The notes below the pieces were generated by a model. That model had not been told where the DNA came from. It made no database searches and saw only the letters and a program-made list of their open reading frames with translations. A stretch of DNA of 64,000 nucleotides from Lachnospiraceae bacterium (lineage in GTDB: Bacteria; Bacillota; Clostridia; Lachnospirales; Lachnospiraceae). A program made the position numbers and the translations under genes. The DNA lies in the NCBI GenBank assembly GCA_016283775.1, contig JAEENL010000141.1:1-64000 (forward strand). The letters are read 5' to 3'. The stretch's first letter is position 1; each line of letters starts with the position of its first letter. This document shows positions 26,238-34,653 of the stretch, piece after piece.

Positions 26238-27659
26238 ATGAAACTTAAACTGAATTACAAGAGAACGGCACTGATAGGATTTGCGTTTTTCGGGATCCTG
26301 CTGCTCTGGCAGGTATACGATTCGTGGTGTCCCACATTCCTTACGGACATTTTTGCAAGAAGGATGTACGGGATATCTTCCGCTGAGCTGAAAGCCGGAG
26401 GAGATGAGGCAAAGATCCTTAACGTGCAGTGGCTTGTAGGTATCATCATGGCGTGTGACAATCTTGCGGCGCTCATACTGCTCCCGATATTTGGAAATCT
26501 TTCGGACAGGACAAAGACACCGATAGGAAAACGTATGCCGTTCATCCTTACAGGAACCTTTGTTGCGGCTGTGGCGTTCCCGTTCATCCCGCTTTTCTTC
26601 CACTACAACAACATTGCCGGAATGGTAGCGATGATGGCGATCGTCCTCATCTTCATGATGATGTACAGAAACCCCGCAGTGTCGCTGATGCCTGACATTA
26701 CGCCGAAGCCTCTTCGCGCAAAGGCAAACGGCATCATCAACATCATGGGCTATTTCGGAGGAGCATTTGCCACGGTACTCGGCATTTTCATGGTGCTCTC
26801 GGACTATATCAATGCGGCGGATGAAGCAAGAAATGTATGGACCATAGAGCTTCCTTTCATCATCGCTTCCGTCCTCATGGTGATCTCGGCTCTGGTGCTT
26901 TTCTTCACCATCAAGGAAAACAAGCTCGAAGAAGAGATGAAGGCAGAGCTTGAAGAGGGCGAGCGTCAGGCGGCGGTCGAGACTCCCGTGGATGACGACA
27001 AGCCTATGAGCGATGCGAACAAGCGTATGCTTTTTGCGATCCTCGGCGCGGAATTCCTTTGGTTCATGGCTGACAACGCCATCGGTACCTATATCGGAAA
27101 CTATGTCATCTATTACCTTAAATCCGTTTCTTCGTCCACGATGTATCTCACGATAATCGGTGGTGTCGCATCTGTTGCGGGCTTTGCCGTTGCGGGTTCG
27201 ATCGCTGACAAGATCGGCAGGAAATGGACCATCAGCACAGGCCTCGGTGTAACATTCATCGCGCTCGTCATCATGTGCTTTGTGGCGCCCACAGAAGTTG
27301 TGACCGGAAAGAACGGAGAGTATTCATTCCCTGTCGTGCTCTTTGTGGTATGGGCCATCAAGGGCTTCGGAATGGCGCTTGTACACAACTGCTCGTTCCC
27401 GATGGTCGTAGAGCTCTGCTCGTCAAAGAAGATCGGAAAGTTCACAGGATTTTACTATACTGCCAGCATGTCGGCGCAGACAGTCACTCCCATCCTTCTT
27501 GGTCTTTTGTTCAACATGACGGGAGTATGGCGCGCGCTTCCTATCTATTCCTCGATACTTATCGTGCTCAGCTGCATCGTGTTTACCACGCTCGTAAAAA
27601 ATATCAAGGCGAAAAAGGTGCAGAATGCAAAGGGGCTTGAAGCCATAGACGGAGACTGA
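26238..27659 (+). CDS. MFS sugar transporter (GPH/SUC2-like)
   Basis: A 473-residue, 12-helix MFS carrier. The loop 2-3 motif GNLSDRTKTPIGKRMPFI is typical of cation-coupled glycoside carriers (GPH and sucrose-type), and a second D-x-x-G-R copy (GSIADKIGRKWT) follows in the C-half. A charged loop of about 35 residues (EEEMKAELEEGERQAAVE) separates the halves. Cotranscribed with the GH42 enzyme, so its cargo is probably a galactoside or a short galactan fragment (inference). Confidence 0.85.
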   Translation: MKLKLNYKRTALIGFAFFGILLLWQVYDSWCPTFLTDIFARRMYGISSAELKAGGDEAKILNVQWLVGIIMACDNLAALILLPIFGNLSDRTKTPIGKRMPFILTGTFVAAVAFPFIPLFFHYNNIAGMVAMMAIVLIFMMMYRNPAVSLMPDITPKPLRAKANGIINIMGYFGGAFATVLGIFMVLSDYINAADEARNVWTIELPFIIASVLMVISALVLFFTIKENKLEEEMKAELEEGERQAAVETPVDDDKPMSDANKRMLFAILGAEFLWFMADNAIGTYIGNYVIYYLKSVSSSTMYLTIIGGVASVAGFAVAGSIADKIGRKWTISTGLGVTFIALVIMCFVAPTEVVTGKNGEYSFPVVLFVVWAIKGFGMALVHNCSFPMVVELCSSKKIGKFTGFYYTASMSAQTVTPILLGLLFNMTGVWRALPIYSSILIVLSCIVFTTLVKNIKAKKVQNAKGLEAIDGD

Positions 27660-27698
27660 TGCCGGCGGGAACTGCGAAGCGGAAAGGCGTGAACGGAT

Positions 27699-28529
27699 AT
27701 GTCAATTCTTTCGTTTATAATCAAAAAGGCCGCTCCGGTGCCGAAAATAGAGAATTTTGATTCTTATCTTTTTGTGGGACCGCATCCCGATGATATAGAA
27801 ATAGGCGCGGGCGCAACTGCCGCAAAGCTTGCCACCGCAGGCAAAAAAGTGACGTTCCTTGTCTGTCTTGACGGTAGATTCGGACTTGAAAACGCAGGAC
27901 CGTCAATGACTTGGGAAAAACTGATCGATGTGAGAAAAGAGGAAGCGGTGAGATCTGCAGCTGCCCTCGGGGTCACCGATGTGAGATTCCTCGGGCTTTG
28001 TGACGGAGGGTTTTATAAGACCGGACTCGGATGGGAAGATTGGGGAGATATTTCGAAAACCTCGGACGGAGAGAGCAGCGATACGCTGTTTTCCATGATC
28101 GCCCGTGTTGTCGGTGAAGTAAAGCCGGATGTTGTTTTTGCTCCCGATCCCGATGTCATAAGCGAATGCCACACCGACCACAAAAATGTCGGAGAATGCG
28201 TGAAGCGTCTGGCCTTTTTTGCTCCGTTCAAGGAGATCATGCGGCGATACGGTGCAGGATCTGCCGATGTCAAAGCTGTCGCCTTTTATATGACATCGCG
28301 GGTTAACCGTACCGTAAAGACAAAGGGGCTTTTGACAAAGCAGCTGGACGCGCTGTTTTCCTGCCACAAGAGCCAATATCCGGACGGCTGCGCCGATAAG
28401 GATTCGATAGCGCTTTATCTGAAACTCAGGTCGGCATATTACGGGTTGAAAAGTTTTTCTTCCGCCGCGGAGGGCTTTCGCGTGCTCGGACGCACGCAGA
28501 TGCATTGCCTTCCCGAAGCCGGAGAATAA
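27699..28529 (+). CDS. PIG-L/LmbE family deacetylase-like protein
   Basis: A 276-residue PIG-L family zinc hydrolase. The signature GPHPDDIEIGAG (about residues 27-38) has the His-x-x-Asp-Asp zinc ligands; a second conserved region SECHTDHKNVG supplies the third His. Members remove N-acetyl groups from GlcNAc-containing small molecules. It starts 39 bp after the MFS gene and probably belongs to the GH42 operon, hinting that the imported sugar may be N-acetylated, though this is weak evidence. Confidence 0.85.
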   Translation: MSILSFIIKKAAPVPKIENFDSYLFVGPHPDDIEIGAGATAAKLATAGKKVTFLVCLDGRFGLENAGPSMTWEKLIDVRKEEAVRSAAALGVTDVRFLGLCDGGFYKTGLGWEDWGDISKTSDGESSDTLFSMIARVVGEVKPDVVFAPDPDVISECHTDHKNVGECVKRLAFFAPFKEIMRRYGAGSADVKAVAFYMTSRVNRTVKTKGLLTKQLDALFSCHKSQYPDGCADKDSIALYLKLRSAYYGLKSFSSAAEGFRVLGRTQMHCLPEAGE

Positions 28530-28556
28530 GGCGGCAACGGTTTATTTTTCCTTAAC

Positions 28557-28585
28557 TTGACTTTTCATGACAGTGATGTTATCAT
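28557..28585 (+). promoter_or_regulatory. Sigma-A promoter of the nitrogenase-like operon
   Basis: TTGACT (28557-28562), exactly 17 bp, TATCAT (28580-28585). It lies 28 bp after the PIG-L stop and about 210 bp before the first gene of the operon, leaving a long structured leader. Confidence 0.7.
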
Positions 28586-28591
28586 ACGGCT

Positions 28592-28720
28592 GTTTCTGAC
28601 ACTGAAATCACAGCACGAGCGGATTAAAGTGAAAGATCGGTCTAAACGCAAGTTCATCGGGAGAGATCCCGGTATATTGTAATGCATTTTCGGCTGTATC
28701 TTTCAGGATACAGCCTTTTT
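28592..28720 (+). promoter_or_regulatory. Structured leader with attenuator; riboswitch candidate
   Basis: The leader holds a GAGA-tetraloop hairpin (28658-28672, CGGGA with TCCCG) and ends in an intrinsic terminator at 28692-28720, before any gene. The eight bases TGAAAGAT at 28630-28637 are perfectly complementary to ATCTTTCA at 28698-28705, which forms the upper left arm and loop of the terminator, so a competing antiterminator is possible. I do not recognise any known riboswitch class. A protein- or tRNA-dependent attenuator is an alternative. Confidence 0.55.
28692..28720 (+). terminator. Intrinsic attenuator in operon leader
   Basis: A nine-bp stem (28692-28700 with 28707-28715), six-base loop and T5 followed by GTTTT. 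It sits between the promoter and the first gene of the operon, so it can only act as an attenuator. Confidence 0.85.
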
Positions 28721-28795
28721 GTTTTACATGAGTTCACATTGCGCGAGATATGGTCGTTTCATGTACCTGCGCTTACGGGCGGAAAGGAGATGCAG

Positions 28796-29053
28796 ATGAA
28801 AAAAAGAGTGGCAGTGATATCGGTCATCGTGGAAAACGCCGAGTCGGTCGAAGAACTGAACAGGCTTCTTTCCACATGCCGCGAAGAGATCATCGGAAGG
28901 ATGGGTATACCTTATCGTGAAAAGAAGGTCAGCCTCATCAGTGTTGCGATCGATGCTCCCGAGGACACCATCAACGCACTCACGGGAAAGATCGGACGCC
29001 TTCCGGGTGTCAGTGCCAAGACCAACTATTCAAATATCATCACGGAGTGCTGA
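28796..29053 (+). CDS. TM1266-like (iron-only hydrogenase system regulator family) protein
   Basis: An 85-residue protein of the TM1266 family, an ACT-like ferredoxin fold usually found beside [FeFe]-hydrogenase maturation genes. MKKRVAVISVIVEN and PYREKKVSLISVAIDAPEDTINALTGKIGRLPGV give the beta-alpha-beta pattern. ATG 28796 follows AGGAG by six bases. No hydrogenase gene is present; here it leads an importer plus nitrogenase-like operon, suggesting the family can act as a sensor or accessory for other iron-sulfur reductases (inference). Confidence 0.75.
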   Translation: MKKRVAVISVIVENAESVEELNRLLSTCREEIIGRMGIPYREKKVSLISVAIDAPEDTINALTGKIGRLPGVSAKTNYSNIITEC

Positions 29054-29080
29054 AGCCTCCTGTAAAGGAAAGGAAAAATC

Positions 29081-30055
29081 ATGAAAACATTAAAGAAGAT
29101 CTTATCATCCGCACTTATTGCGGTGCTTACCGTCGCATGCCTTGCCGGCTGCGGAAAGAAGGAAGAATCCGAGGTCAGAGTCGGCGTTCTTAAAGGACCC
29201 ACAGGAATGGGCGCCATTGAGATCATGTCTCTTTCGGATGAGGGAGAGTATGAGAAATATAAGTTCACACTCACTTCCGATACGACCGATATTGTTGCAA
29301 GACTCACAAACGGCGACCTTGACATAGGCGCGCTTCCCACGAATGTAGCTGCAAACCTCTACAACAAGACAAGCGGCGGCGTGCAGATGATAGCCATCAA
29401 CTGCACAGGCGTGCTCTATATCCTTGAAAACGGAAACAGCGTAAATTCCGTTAAGGACCTCAAGGGTAAGACCATTTACACCATCGGACAGGGTTCAAAT
29501 CCCGAATATGTGCTTAATTACATCTTAAGACAGAACGGTCTTGAGCCCGGAACTGACGTGACCATTGAGTACAAGGATGCGAGCGAGGTTTCCGCTCTTA
29601 TGATCACAGGCGGTGCCGAGATCTGCATGCTCCCCGTGCCCGCAGTCACCACGATCCTTGCAAAAAATTCAAGTGTCCGCAAGGCTCTTGATGTGACCAC
29701 AGAGTTCAGAAATGCCGCAAACGACGGAAGCGAGCTTACCATGGGCTGCCTCGTTGCAACAAAGGAATTCATCGAAAAGCATCCCGATGATGTAAAGCTT
29801 TTCCTTGAAAGATACGAGAAGTCCATAAAGAACGTGCTGGGCGACATCGATGCTTCTTCTGAGCTTATCGCAAAATATGAGATCACAGGCTCTGCCGCTA
29901 TCGCAAAAGCAGCTATCCCCGATGCAGGTATCGTATGCGTTACCGGTAAGGACATGAAGCCCATGATCAATGGTTATTTTAAGGTGCTCTATGACGCAAA
30001 TGCTTCTTCTGTAGGCGGTAACATGCCCGGAGACGATTTCTATTATTCAAAGTAA
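29081..30055 (+). CDS. ABC transporter substrate-binding lipoprotein (SsuA/TauA/NMT1-like)
   Basis: A 324-residue lipoprotein with lipobox CLAGCGKK (Cys at about residue 23). The rest is a type-II binding protein of the nitrate/sulfonate/taurine/thiamine-precursor group, with the typical DLDIGALPTNVAANLYN and DLKGKTIYTIGQGSNPEYVLNYIL regions. The ligand cannot be read from the sequence. It begins 27 bp after the TM1266-like gene, and the permease begins four bases after its stop. Confidence 0.85.
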   Translation: MKTLKKILSSALIAVLTVACLAGCGKKEESEVRVGVLKGPTGMGAIEIMSLSDEGEYEKYKFTLTSDTTDIVARLTNGDLDIGALPTNVAANLYNKTSGGVQMIAINCTGVLYILENGNSVNSVKDLKGKTIYTIGQGSNPEYVLNYILRQNGLEPGTDVTIEYKDASEVSALMITGGAEICMLPVPAVTTILAKNSSVRKALDVTTEFRNAANDGSELTMGCLVATKEFIEKHPDDVKLFLERYEKSIKNVLGDIDASSELIAKYEITGSAAIAKAAIPDAGIVCVTGKDMKPMINGYFKVLYDANASSVGGNMPGDDFYYSK

Positions 30056-30059
30056 GACC

Positions 30060-30851
30060 ATGAAGGATGCCGTAAAAAATATAAAAATGATACGGTTTTT
30101 AAAAGCCCTGTTTGCCACCTGTTTCTGGGTGGGAGTGTGGGCGCTTGCCTCACGCGCGGTGGGAAAGGAACTCCTTATCCCATCGCCGCTTGTGGTGCTT
30201 TCGAGGATAGGCGGTCTTGTGGTCACTAAGCCCTTCTGGATAAAAACGGGAGTCTCACTCCTCCGCGTGCTCGGAGGATTTGCCGCAGGACTCATTGGCG
30301 GCACGGTACTTTCCGTTCTTGCATCAGTCTCAGAGATTGCAGAGGCTCTGATCACCCCGTTCATCCGCATCATCCGGTCCACGCCTGTGACATCGTTTAT
30401 CATTCTTGTGATGCTCTGGATAAGCTACACCTTTGTTCCCGTCTTTATTGCAGGGCTTTTGGTCACGCCCATCATGTACATGAACCTGCGAGAGGGCATC
30501 ATCGAGACCGACAAAAATCTGCTGGAGGTGGCCGGGATATTCAGGTTTGGAAAGTGGAAGACCGTAAAAGTGGTGTACATTCCTTCGGTCAAGCCTTACT
30601 TTGTTTCCGCTGCGGTCACGTCCCTCGGACTTGCCTGGAAAGCGGGCATCGCGTCAGAAGTGCTCAGCCTCCCTTCAAATTCCGTGGGCAGAGAGATCTA
30701 CTATTCAAAGCTTTATCTTGAAACTCCTGATCTTTTTGCGTGGACGGTCGTTGTTGTGATCTTCAGCTTTTTCTTTGAAAAGCTTTTTGAGATATTTGTA
30801 AAGAACAGAAAAAAAGAAAAGGAGGCCGTGAAGGAAAATGAAGATAACTGA
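30060..30851 (+). CDS. ABC transporter permease (SsuC/TauC-like)
   Basis: A 263-residue membrane protein with about six hydrophobic helices. The coupling-helix EAA-like region reads NLLEVAGIFRFGKWKTVKVVYIPSVKPYF. Family is the nitrate/sulfonate/taurine permeases. Its 3' end overlaps the ATPase gene by 14 bp. Confidence 0.88.
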   Translation: MKDAVKNIKMIRFLKALFATCFWVGVWALASRAVGKELLIPSPLVVLSRIGGLVVTKPFWIKTGVSLLRVLGGFAAGLIGGTVLSVLASVSEIAEALITPFIRIIRSTPVTSFIILVMLWISYTFVPVFIAGLLVTPIMYMNLREGIIETDKNLLEVAGIFRFGKWKTVKVVYIPSVKPYFVSAAVTSLGLAWKAGIASEVLSLPSNSVGREIYYSKLYLETPDLFAWTVVVVIFSFFFEKLFEIFVKNRKKEKEAVKENEDN

Positions 30852-31404
30852 TCTTACGGTTTCCTATTCGGGACATGTGGTGCTCGACAGGCTTTCTCTG
30901 GAGACCGGGAACGGGATAACTTGCATAATGGGAGAGAGCGGATACGGAAAGACCACGCTGCTTCATACCATTGCGGGGCTTGTGAAAAAGGATTCGGGAA
31001 GCATCGAGGGCGGACCTGAACGGCCTGCCGTGATGTTTCAGGAGGACCGCCTTTTTCCGTGGCTCACGGCGCTTGAAAATATCAAGGTCGTCTGCAATGA
31101 TGAAGAAAAAGCGTTGAGGCTCCTTAAAGAGGTCGAGCTGGAAGGCCATGCGGAAAAATATCCGTCTGAGCTTTCGGGCGGAATGAAACGCAGAGTGGCG
31201 CTTGCAAGAACGCTTTCTTTTGACTCCGACATGATCATCCTCGATGAGCCGTTCAAAGGGCTTGACGAGGCCCTCACAAAAAGGATGGCGGCACTCATAA
31301 AAAGGTGCGAGGTGCCTGTGATACTTGCGACACATGCTGAGTCGGACATAGAACTTCTCGGCGCAAAAAAGATAGATATTCAAAGGTTGGGCAAAGCAGT
31401 ATGA
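30838..31404 (+). CDS. ABC transporter ATP-binding protein (compact SsuB-like)
   Basis: A 188-residue ATPase, shorter than the usual 240-260. Walker [11 protein letters not shown]-loop [10 protein letters not shown], signature LSGGMKRR, Walker B MIILDEP and the H-loop ATHAESD are all present, so it should be functional; only the C-terminal extension is missing. Overlaps the permease by 14 bp and the NifH-like gene by four (ATGA), so importer and reductase genes are translationally coupled. Confidence 0.9.
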   Translation: MKITDLTVSYSGHVVLDRLSLETGNGITCIMGESGYGKTTLLHTIAGLVKKDSGSIEGGPERPAVMFQEDRLFPWLTALENIKVVCNDEEKALRLLKEVELEGHAEKYPSELSGGMKRRVALARTLSFDSDMIILDEPFKGLDEALTKRMAALIKRCEVPVILATHAESDIELLGAKKIDIQRLGKAV

Positions 31405-32162
31405 GAAAGATCGCGATATACGGAAAAGGCGGAATAGGAAAATCAACGACCACGTCAAATGTCTCCATGGCGCTCTCAAAGCTCGGGTACAAGGTCATGC
31501 AGGTGGGATGCGACCCCAAGGCGGATTCCACAGGCGCGCTTGCGGGCGGAAAAAAGATCACCACGGTGCTTGATTCGATACGTGAAAAAGGCGATGACGT
31601 CACGCTTGATGATATAGTGACGGTGGGCGACGGAGGAGTCCTCCTCGTGGAAGCGGGAGGCCCCACACCCGGCCTCGGATGCGCGGGAAGGGGCATTATC
31701 ACGGCGTTTGAAAAGCTGGAAAAGCTCGGCGCGTTTGAAAGATACGCCCCGGACATTGTGATCTATGATGTCCTCGGAGATGTGGTGTGCGGCGGATTTG
31801 CCATGCCGATAAGGGACGGATATGCCAAAAATGTGTTTATCGTGACCAGTGGCGAAAAAATGGCGATGTATGCCGCGGGAAATATCGCGATAGCTGTCGA
31901 CAACTTCAAGAGCCGCGGATATGCAAGGCTTTCAGGTATCATCCTCAACAAGCGGAATGTAGAAGATGAGGAAGAAAAGGTGAGAAAGCTCGCGGACGAC
32001 ATCGATTCGAAAGTGGTCGCGGTCATGGAGAGAAGCCCTCTGGTCCAGGACGCCGAAGCCCTTGGATCCACTGTGGTGTCGGCATTTCCCGATTCCGAAA
32101 TGGCAAAGCACTATACAGAGCTTGCCGAGATCATGCTGAAGGAGTCTGACGATGATCAGTGA
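31401..32162 (+). CDS. NifH-like iron protein (nitrogenase reductase family)
   Basis: A 253-residue NifH/BchL/CfbC-family ATPase. P-loop GKGGIGKST (8-16), switch region GCDPKADST, and both [4Fe-4S] ligands: Cys94 (GLGCAGRGI) and Cys130 ([15 protein letters not shown]). Arg97 occupies the ADP-ribosylation site of NifH. It should deliver electrons with ATP hydrolysis to the two NifDK-like proteins that follow. It is very NifH-like, but the partner proteins are not those of a true nitrogenase. Overlaps the ATPase gene by four bases and the NifD-like gene by eleven. Confidence 0.92.
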   Translation: MRKIAIYGKGGIGKSTTTSNVSMALSKLGYKVMQVGCDPKADSTGALAGGKKITTVLDSIREKGDDVTLDDIVTVGDGGVLLVEAGGPTPGLGCAGRGIITAFEKLEKLGAFERYAPDIVIYDVLGDVVCGGFAMPIRDGYAKNVFIVTSGEKMAMYAAGNIAIAVDNFKSRGYARLSGIILNKRNVEDEEEKVRKLADDIDSKVVAVMERSPLVQDAEALGSTVVSAFPDSEMAKHYTELAEIMLKESDDDQ

Positions 32163-33429
32163 CAATAACGGAGGCCTCCCGAGATACTGCCATCCCTTTC
32201 ACGGTGGATGGGATGTCGCAAGGATGGCTTTGAACATACCTGAAAGCAAGATATTGTTTGTGTGCCCCGCGAGCTGCGCGAGGATAATCAGCCTGAACGC
32301 CCTGAACTACGGTTACAAGGACCGGATCTACGTGCTCTCGATCACCGAAGAGGATATTGTTGCGGGAGATTATGAGGAAAAAACGGTGCAGGCTGCGCTT
32401 GAAGTGCTTGCGACAGAAGAAGTGAGGCCGCGTGCGCTGATCATCTATGTGAGCTGTATTGACGCAATGCTCGGGAATGATCATGCTTTCCAGACAAAGC
32501 GCATAATGGAGCGCTACCCCGATGTCAACTGTTTTGTCCTCAGAATGTGCCCCATCACGCGTTACAGTTCGGATCTTCCGCTTGTCGCGCTGCAGTATGA
32601 CATGTATTCGGCGCTTCCCGAGGCCACCGTGCCCAAGGAGAAGATAGTTGCGTTCATCGGGAGCAATCTGCCCCTTTCGGACGATAACGAGCTTGTCAGG
32701 ATAATAAAAGAAAACGGATATACGCCGCTTCATATCGGGCAGAGTTCTTCATATGATGATTTTCTTAAGGTAAGAGCGTCTGCGTTGAACATCTGCTATA
32801 TGCCGTTTGCAAAGAAAGCGTGCGACATGCTTAAAGCACGCTACGGAACGGATTATGTCCCCATAGCGCTGAAGCATGACACAGATTATATCGATTCGGC
32901 AATAACGATGCTCTGCGAAAAGCTTTCCGTGCCTTTGCCTGACTTAAAAAAACTTCGTGAAGAGGCATTAAAAGAGCTGTCCGAGGCAGCGGCGATATGC
33001 GATAAAGAAGTGGTCATAGACACCACGGCAACGCTGTTTCCTGACGAACTGAGACGATTGCTTGACACGGCAGGCTTCAGGACGGGAAGGATCTACAAGG
33101 ATTCCGCCGGCGCCATGGAGCCGGATGTGGATTCGGGTCATATCACGATGCCCGGAAAACGTGAGTATGACACGGTCGACCATGACAAGATATCGATAGG
33201 TCTTGTTTCCGGGTGCTTTGAAAAAGCGGAAAAGCAGGTGCCGTTGTTTTATGATAACGGACACTGGGGATACGATGAACTGAGATTTATCGCGCGCACG
33301 ATAAAGGAAAGGCTTTTGGATGTAAGCGGAGCAACGGAGGGAATAGGACCGGAATGCCTACGGCATTCCAATGATAGTCGCTCAAAGCCGCGACGGGCTC
33401 CCCGTTGCGGAGCAACGGAGGAGATATGA
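32152..33429 (+). CDS. NifD-like nitrogenase component 1 subunit (non-canonical)
   Basis: A 425-residue oxidoreductase/nitrogenase component 1 protein, shorter than NifD (about 480). Cys13, Cys38 or Cys42, and Cys102 ([10 protein letters not shown]) sit where NifD has its three P-cluster ligands by hand alignment. [15 protein letters not shown] near the C-terminus matches the NifD stretch around its YHGFDGFAIFARD, but the residue at the FeMo-cofactor His position is Gln, so a FeMo-co nitrogenase is unlikely. AAGGAG precedes ATG 32152. The last ~35 residues are altered by an in-frame 81-bp insertion; without it the protein would end VSGATEEI. ATGA overlap with the next gene. Confidence 0.85.
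   Translation: MISDNNGGLPRYCHPFHGGWDVARMALNIPESKILFVCPASCARIISLNALNYGYKDRIYVLSITEEDIVAGDYEEKTVQAALEVLATEEVRPRALIIYVSCIDAMLGNDHAFQTKRIMERYPDVNCFVLRMCPITRYSSDLPLVALQYDMYSALPEATVPKEKIVAFIGSNLPLSDDNELVRIIKENGYTPLHIGQSSSYDDFLKVRASALNICYMPFAKKACDMLKARYGTDYVPIALKHDTDYIDSAITMLCEKLSVPLPDLKKLREEALKELSEAAAICDKEVVIDTTATLFPDELRRLLDTAGFRTGRIYKDSAGAMEPDVDSGHITMPGKREYDTVDHDKISIGLVSGCFEKAEKQVPLFYDNGHWGYDELRFIARTIKERLLDVSGATEGIGPECLRHSNDSRSKPRRAPRCGATEEI
33326..33421 (+). repeat. 81-bp in-frame insertion flanked by 15-bp direct repeats
   Basis: The 15 bases GCGGAGCAACGGAGG occur at 33326-33340 and again at 33407-33421, 81 bp apart. Removing one 81-bp unit restores a shorter NifD-like C-terminus and keeps the stop/start overlap with the next gene. 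The unit contains a perfect eight-bp hairpin (33351-33369, loop TAC), the 28-base core element (33374-33401) and part of a seven-bp hairpin (33402-33418). It looks like a small palindromic element inserted with target duplication, or a template-switch duplication. Confidence 0.65.
33374..33401 (+). repeat. 28-base hairpin element, copy 1
   Basis: Identical to 38341-38368 except at two positions that base-pair with each other: stem GTCGC/GCGAC here, GTCCC/GGGAC there, around the invariant loop TCAAAGCC. AGCC in the loop is complementary to GGCT at 33396-33399. A hairpin with a three-base loop (33402-33418) follows immediately, and the next start codon is 25 bases downstream of the core. Confidence 0.75.
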
Positions 33430-34457
33430 AGGGATTATACAGGGTGATGCCCCCGATAGCGCCGGATTACGGCGGTGCCTGTGAGGTGCTTTACGAACTT
33501 GGAGGTCTTGTGCTGATCCATGATGCATCAGGATGTACGGTTAATTATGTTCATTTTGATGAGCCGCGTTTCGGGGAAATGCCCTCAAACGTCTTCTGCT
33601 CGGGGCTTACCGAGATAGAGGCGGTGATGGGGGATGACGAGATAGTGATCGGTAAGGCCGTAAAAGCCGCAGAGATGCTTAAGCCTGCGTTTATCGCGTT
33701 TATCGGAAGTTCTGTTCCTATGGTCGTAGGAACGGATTTTAAGGGAATAGCAAGGCTTTGTGAGGACAGGACCGGTGTGCCCTGTTTCGGTTTTGATACG
33801 AACGGACTCCGCTATTACACTGACGGCGCGTCCAAGGCTATGCTCGCTGTCATAAAGAGATTTTGTGAGAAAAGAGAAGCCGAGACCGAAGAGAAAAACG
33901 ACGCAATTAATCTGCTGGGGCTTATTCCGATGAATTACGGAACCCTTGCGGAAACAGCAAAAGTCAAAGCACTCTTTAAAAACGTCCGTTCTTCTCTCGG
34001 ATTTGACACGGTGCTCTCCGATGTCCGTAAAATGGCCGGCGCATCAAAGAATGTCGTGGTGTCCGCAGCAGGACTCGCATCGGCAGAGTATATGAAAAAG
34101 GAATACGGCATCCCGTATGAGGTCGGAGTGCCCTATACAAGGGAATTTTTTGAAGGTTCTGAGGTTTGTGACGCTTTTGCTCTTGACAAAAAAGACAGGA
34201 TACTTGTGATAGGAGAAGGTGTGGACGCCTCTTCGCTTGCCGGGGCAATCGGAGGAGCCGCTTCGCTGGACATGTTTTCAAAATATCCCGGCGCGACCTA
34301 CAGGACGAGTGACGAGGCTGAGATAGCCGAGATCGGGCAAGGGTTTGATGTGATCATAGCAGATCCCGGCCTTAAGGAGCTGTTCAAGCAAAAGACGTTT
34401 CTTTCCCGCCCAACGGTGTCGGTTTCCGGCGGTATAGATCCCAACAAAAAATTTTAA
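33426..34457 (+). CDS. NifK-like nitrogenase component 1 subunit (non-canonical)
   Basis: A 343-residue component 1 protein, much shorter than NifK (about 510). Cys19 (YGGAC), Cys37 (ASGCTVNY) resemble the first two P-cluster ligands of NifK; where the third would be, the sequence reads FIGSSVPMVVGTD without Cys, so any bridging cluster would be coordinated differently. Cys58 could substitute. ATG 33426 overlaps the stop of the NifD-like gene and follows GGAGG; the longer frame from 33405 begins in the inserted element. Last gene of the operon; a tRNA gene with its own promoter follows. Confidence 0.82.
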   Translation: MKGLYRVMPPIAPDYGGACEVLYELGGLVLIHDASGCTVNYVHFDEPRFGEMPSNVFCSGLTEIEAVMGDDEIVIGKAVKAAEMLKPAFIAFIGSSVPMVVGTDFKGIARLCEDRTGVPCFGFDTNGLRYYTDGASKAMLAVIKRFCEKREAETEEKNDAINLLGLIPMNYGTLAETAKVKALFKNVRSSLGFDTVLSDVRKMAGASKNVVVSAAGLASAEYMKKEYGIPYEVGVPYTREFFEGSEVCDAFALDKKDRILVIGEGVDASSLAGAIGGAASLDMFSKYPGATYRTSDEAEIAEIGQGFDVIIADPGLKELFKQKTFLSRPTVSVSGGIDPNKKF

Positions 34458-34465
34458 AAAAGTTG

Positions 34466-34494
34466 TTGACAAACGTATTATGGCGTGGTAATAT
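34466..34494 (+). promoter_or_regulatory. Promoter of tRNA-Lys
   Basis: Consensus TTGACA (34466-34471), 17-bp spacer, TAATAT (34489-34494), 24 bp before the tRNA. Confidence 0.8.
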
Positions 34495-34518
34495 ACCACT
34501 TGCGTTTAAAAATGCAAT

Positions 34519-34591
34519 GCGTCATTAGCTCAGCTGGTAGAGCACCTGACTCTTAATCAGGGTGTCCAGGGTTCGAGCCCCTGATGACGCA
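34519..34591 (+). tRNA. tRNA-Lys (anticodon CTT)
   Basis: A complete cloverleaf: acceptor GCGTCAT/ATGACGC with discriminator A, D-arm GCTC/GAGC, anticodon stem CCTGA/TCAGG with loop CTCTTAA (anticodon CTT at 34570-34572 is not it; it is 34552-34554), variable GTGTC, T-arm CAGGG/CCCTG with TTCGAGC. The 3' CCA is not encoded. Decodes AAG. Confidence 0.96.
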
Positions 34592-34653
34592 CTCGAGTAC
34601 CGATTTTGGCGACTGGATTCGCTGGGGTTGGTGCTTTGTTTTTTTTTCTCTTA

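Noticed and set aside
33374-33401. Intrinsic terminator within the nitrogenase-like operon
   Set aside because: The hairpins here are not followed by a T-tract; the next bases are the ribosome binding site and start codon.
31401-34457. True molybdenum nitrogenase (nifHDK)
   Set aside because: Component 1 subunits are too short, the FeMo-co His position is not His, one P-cluster Cys is missing and no nif biosynthesis genes are nearby.
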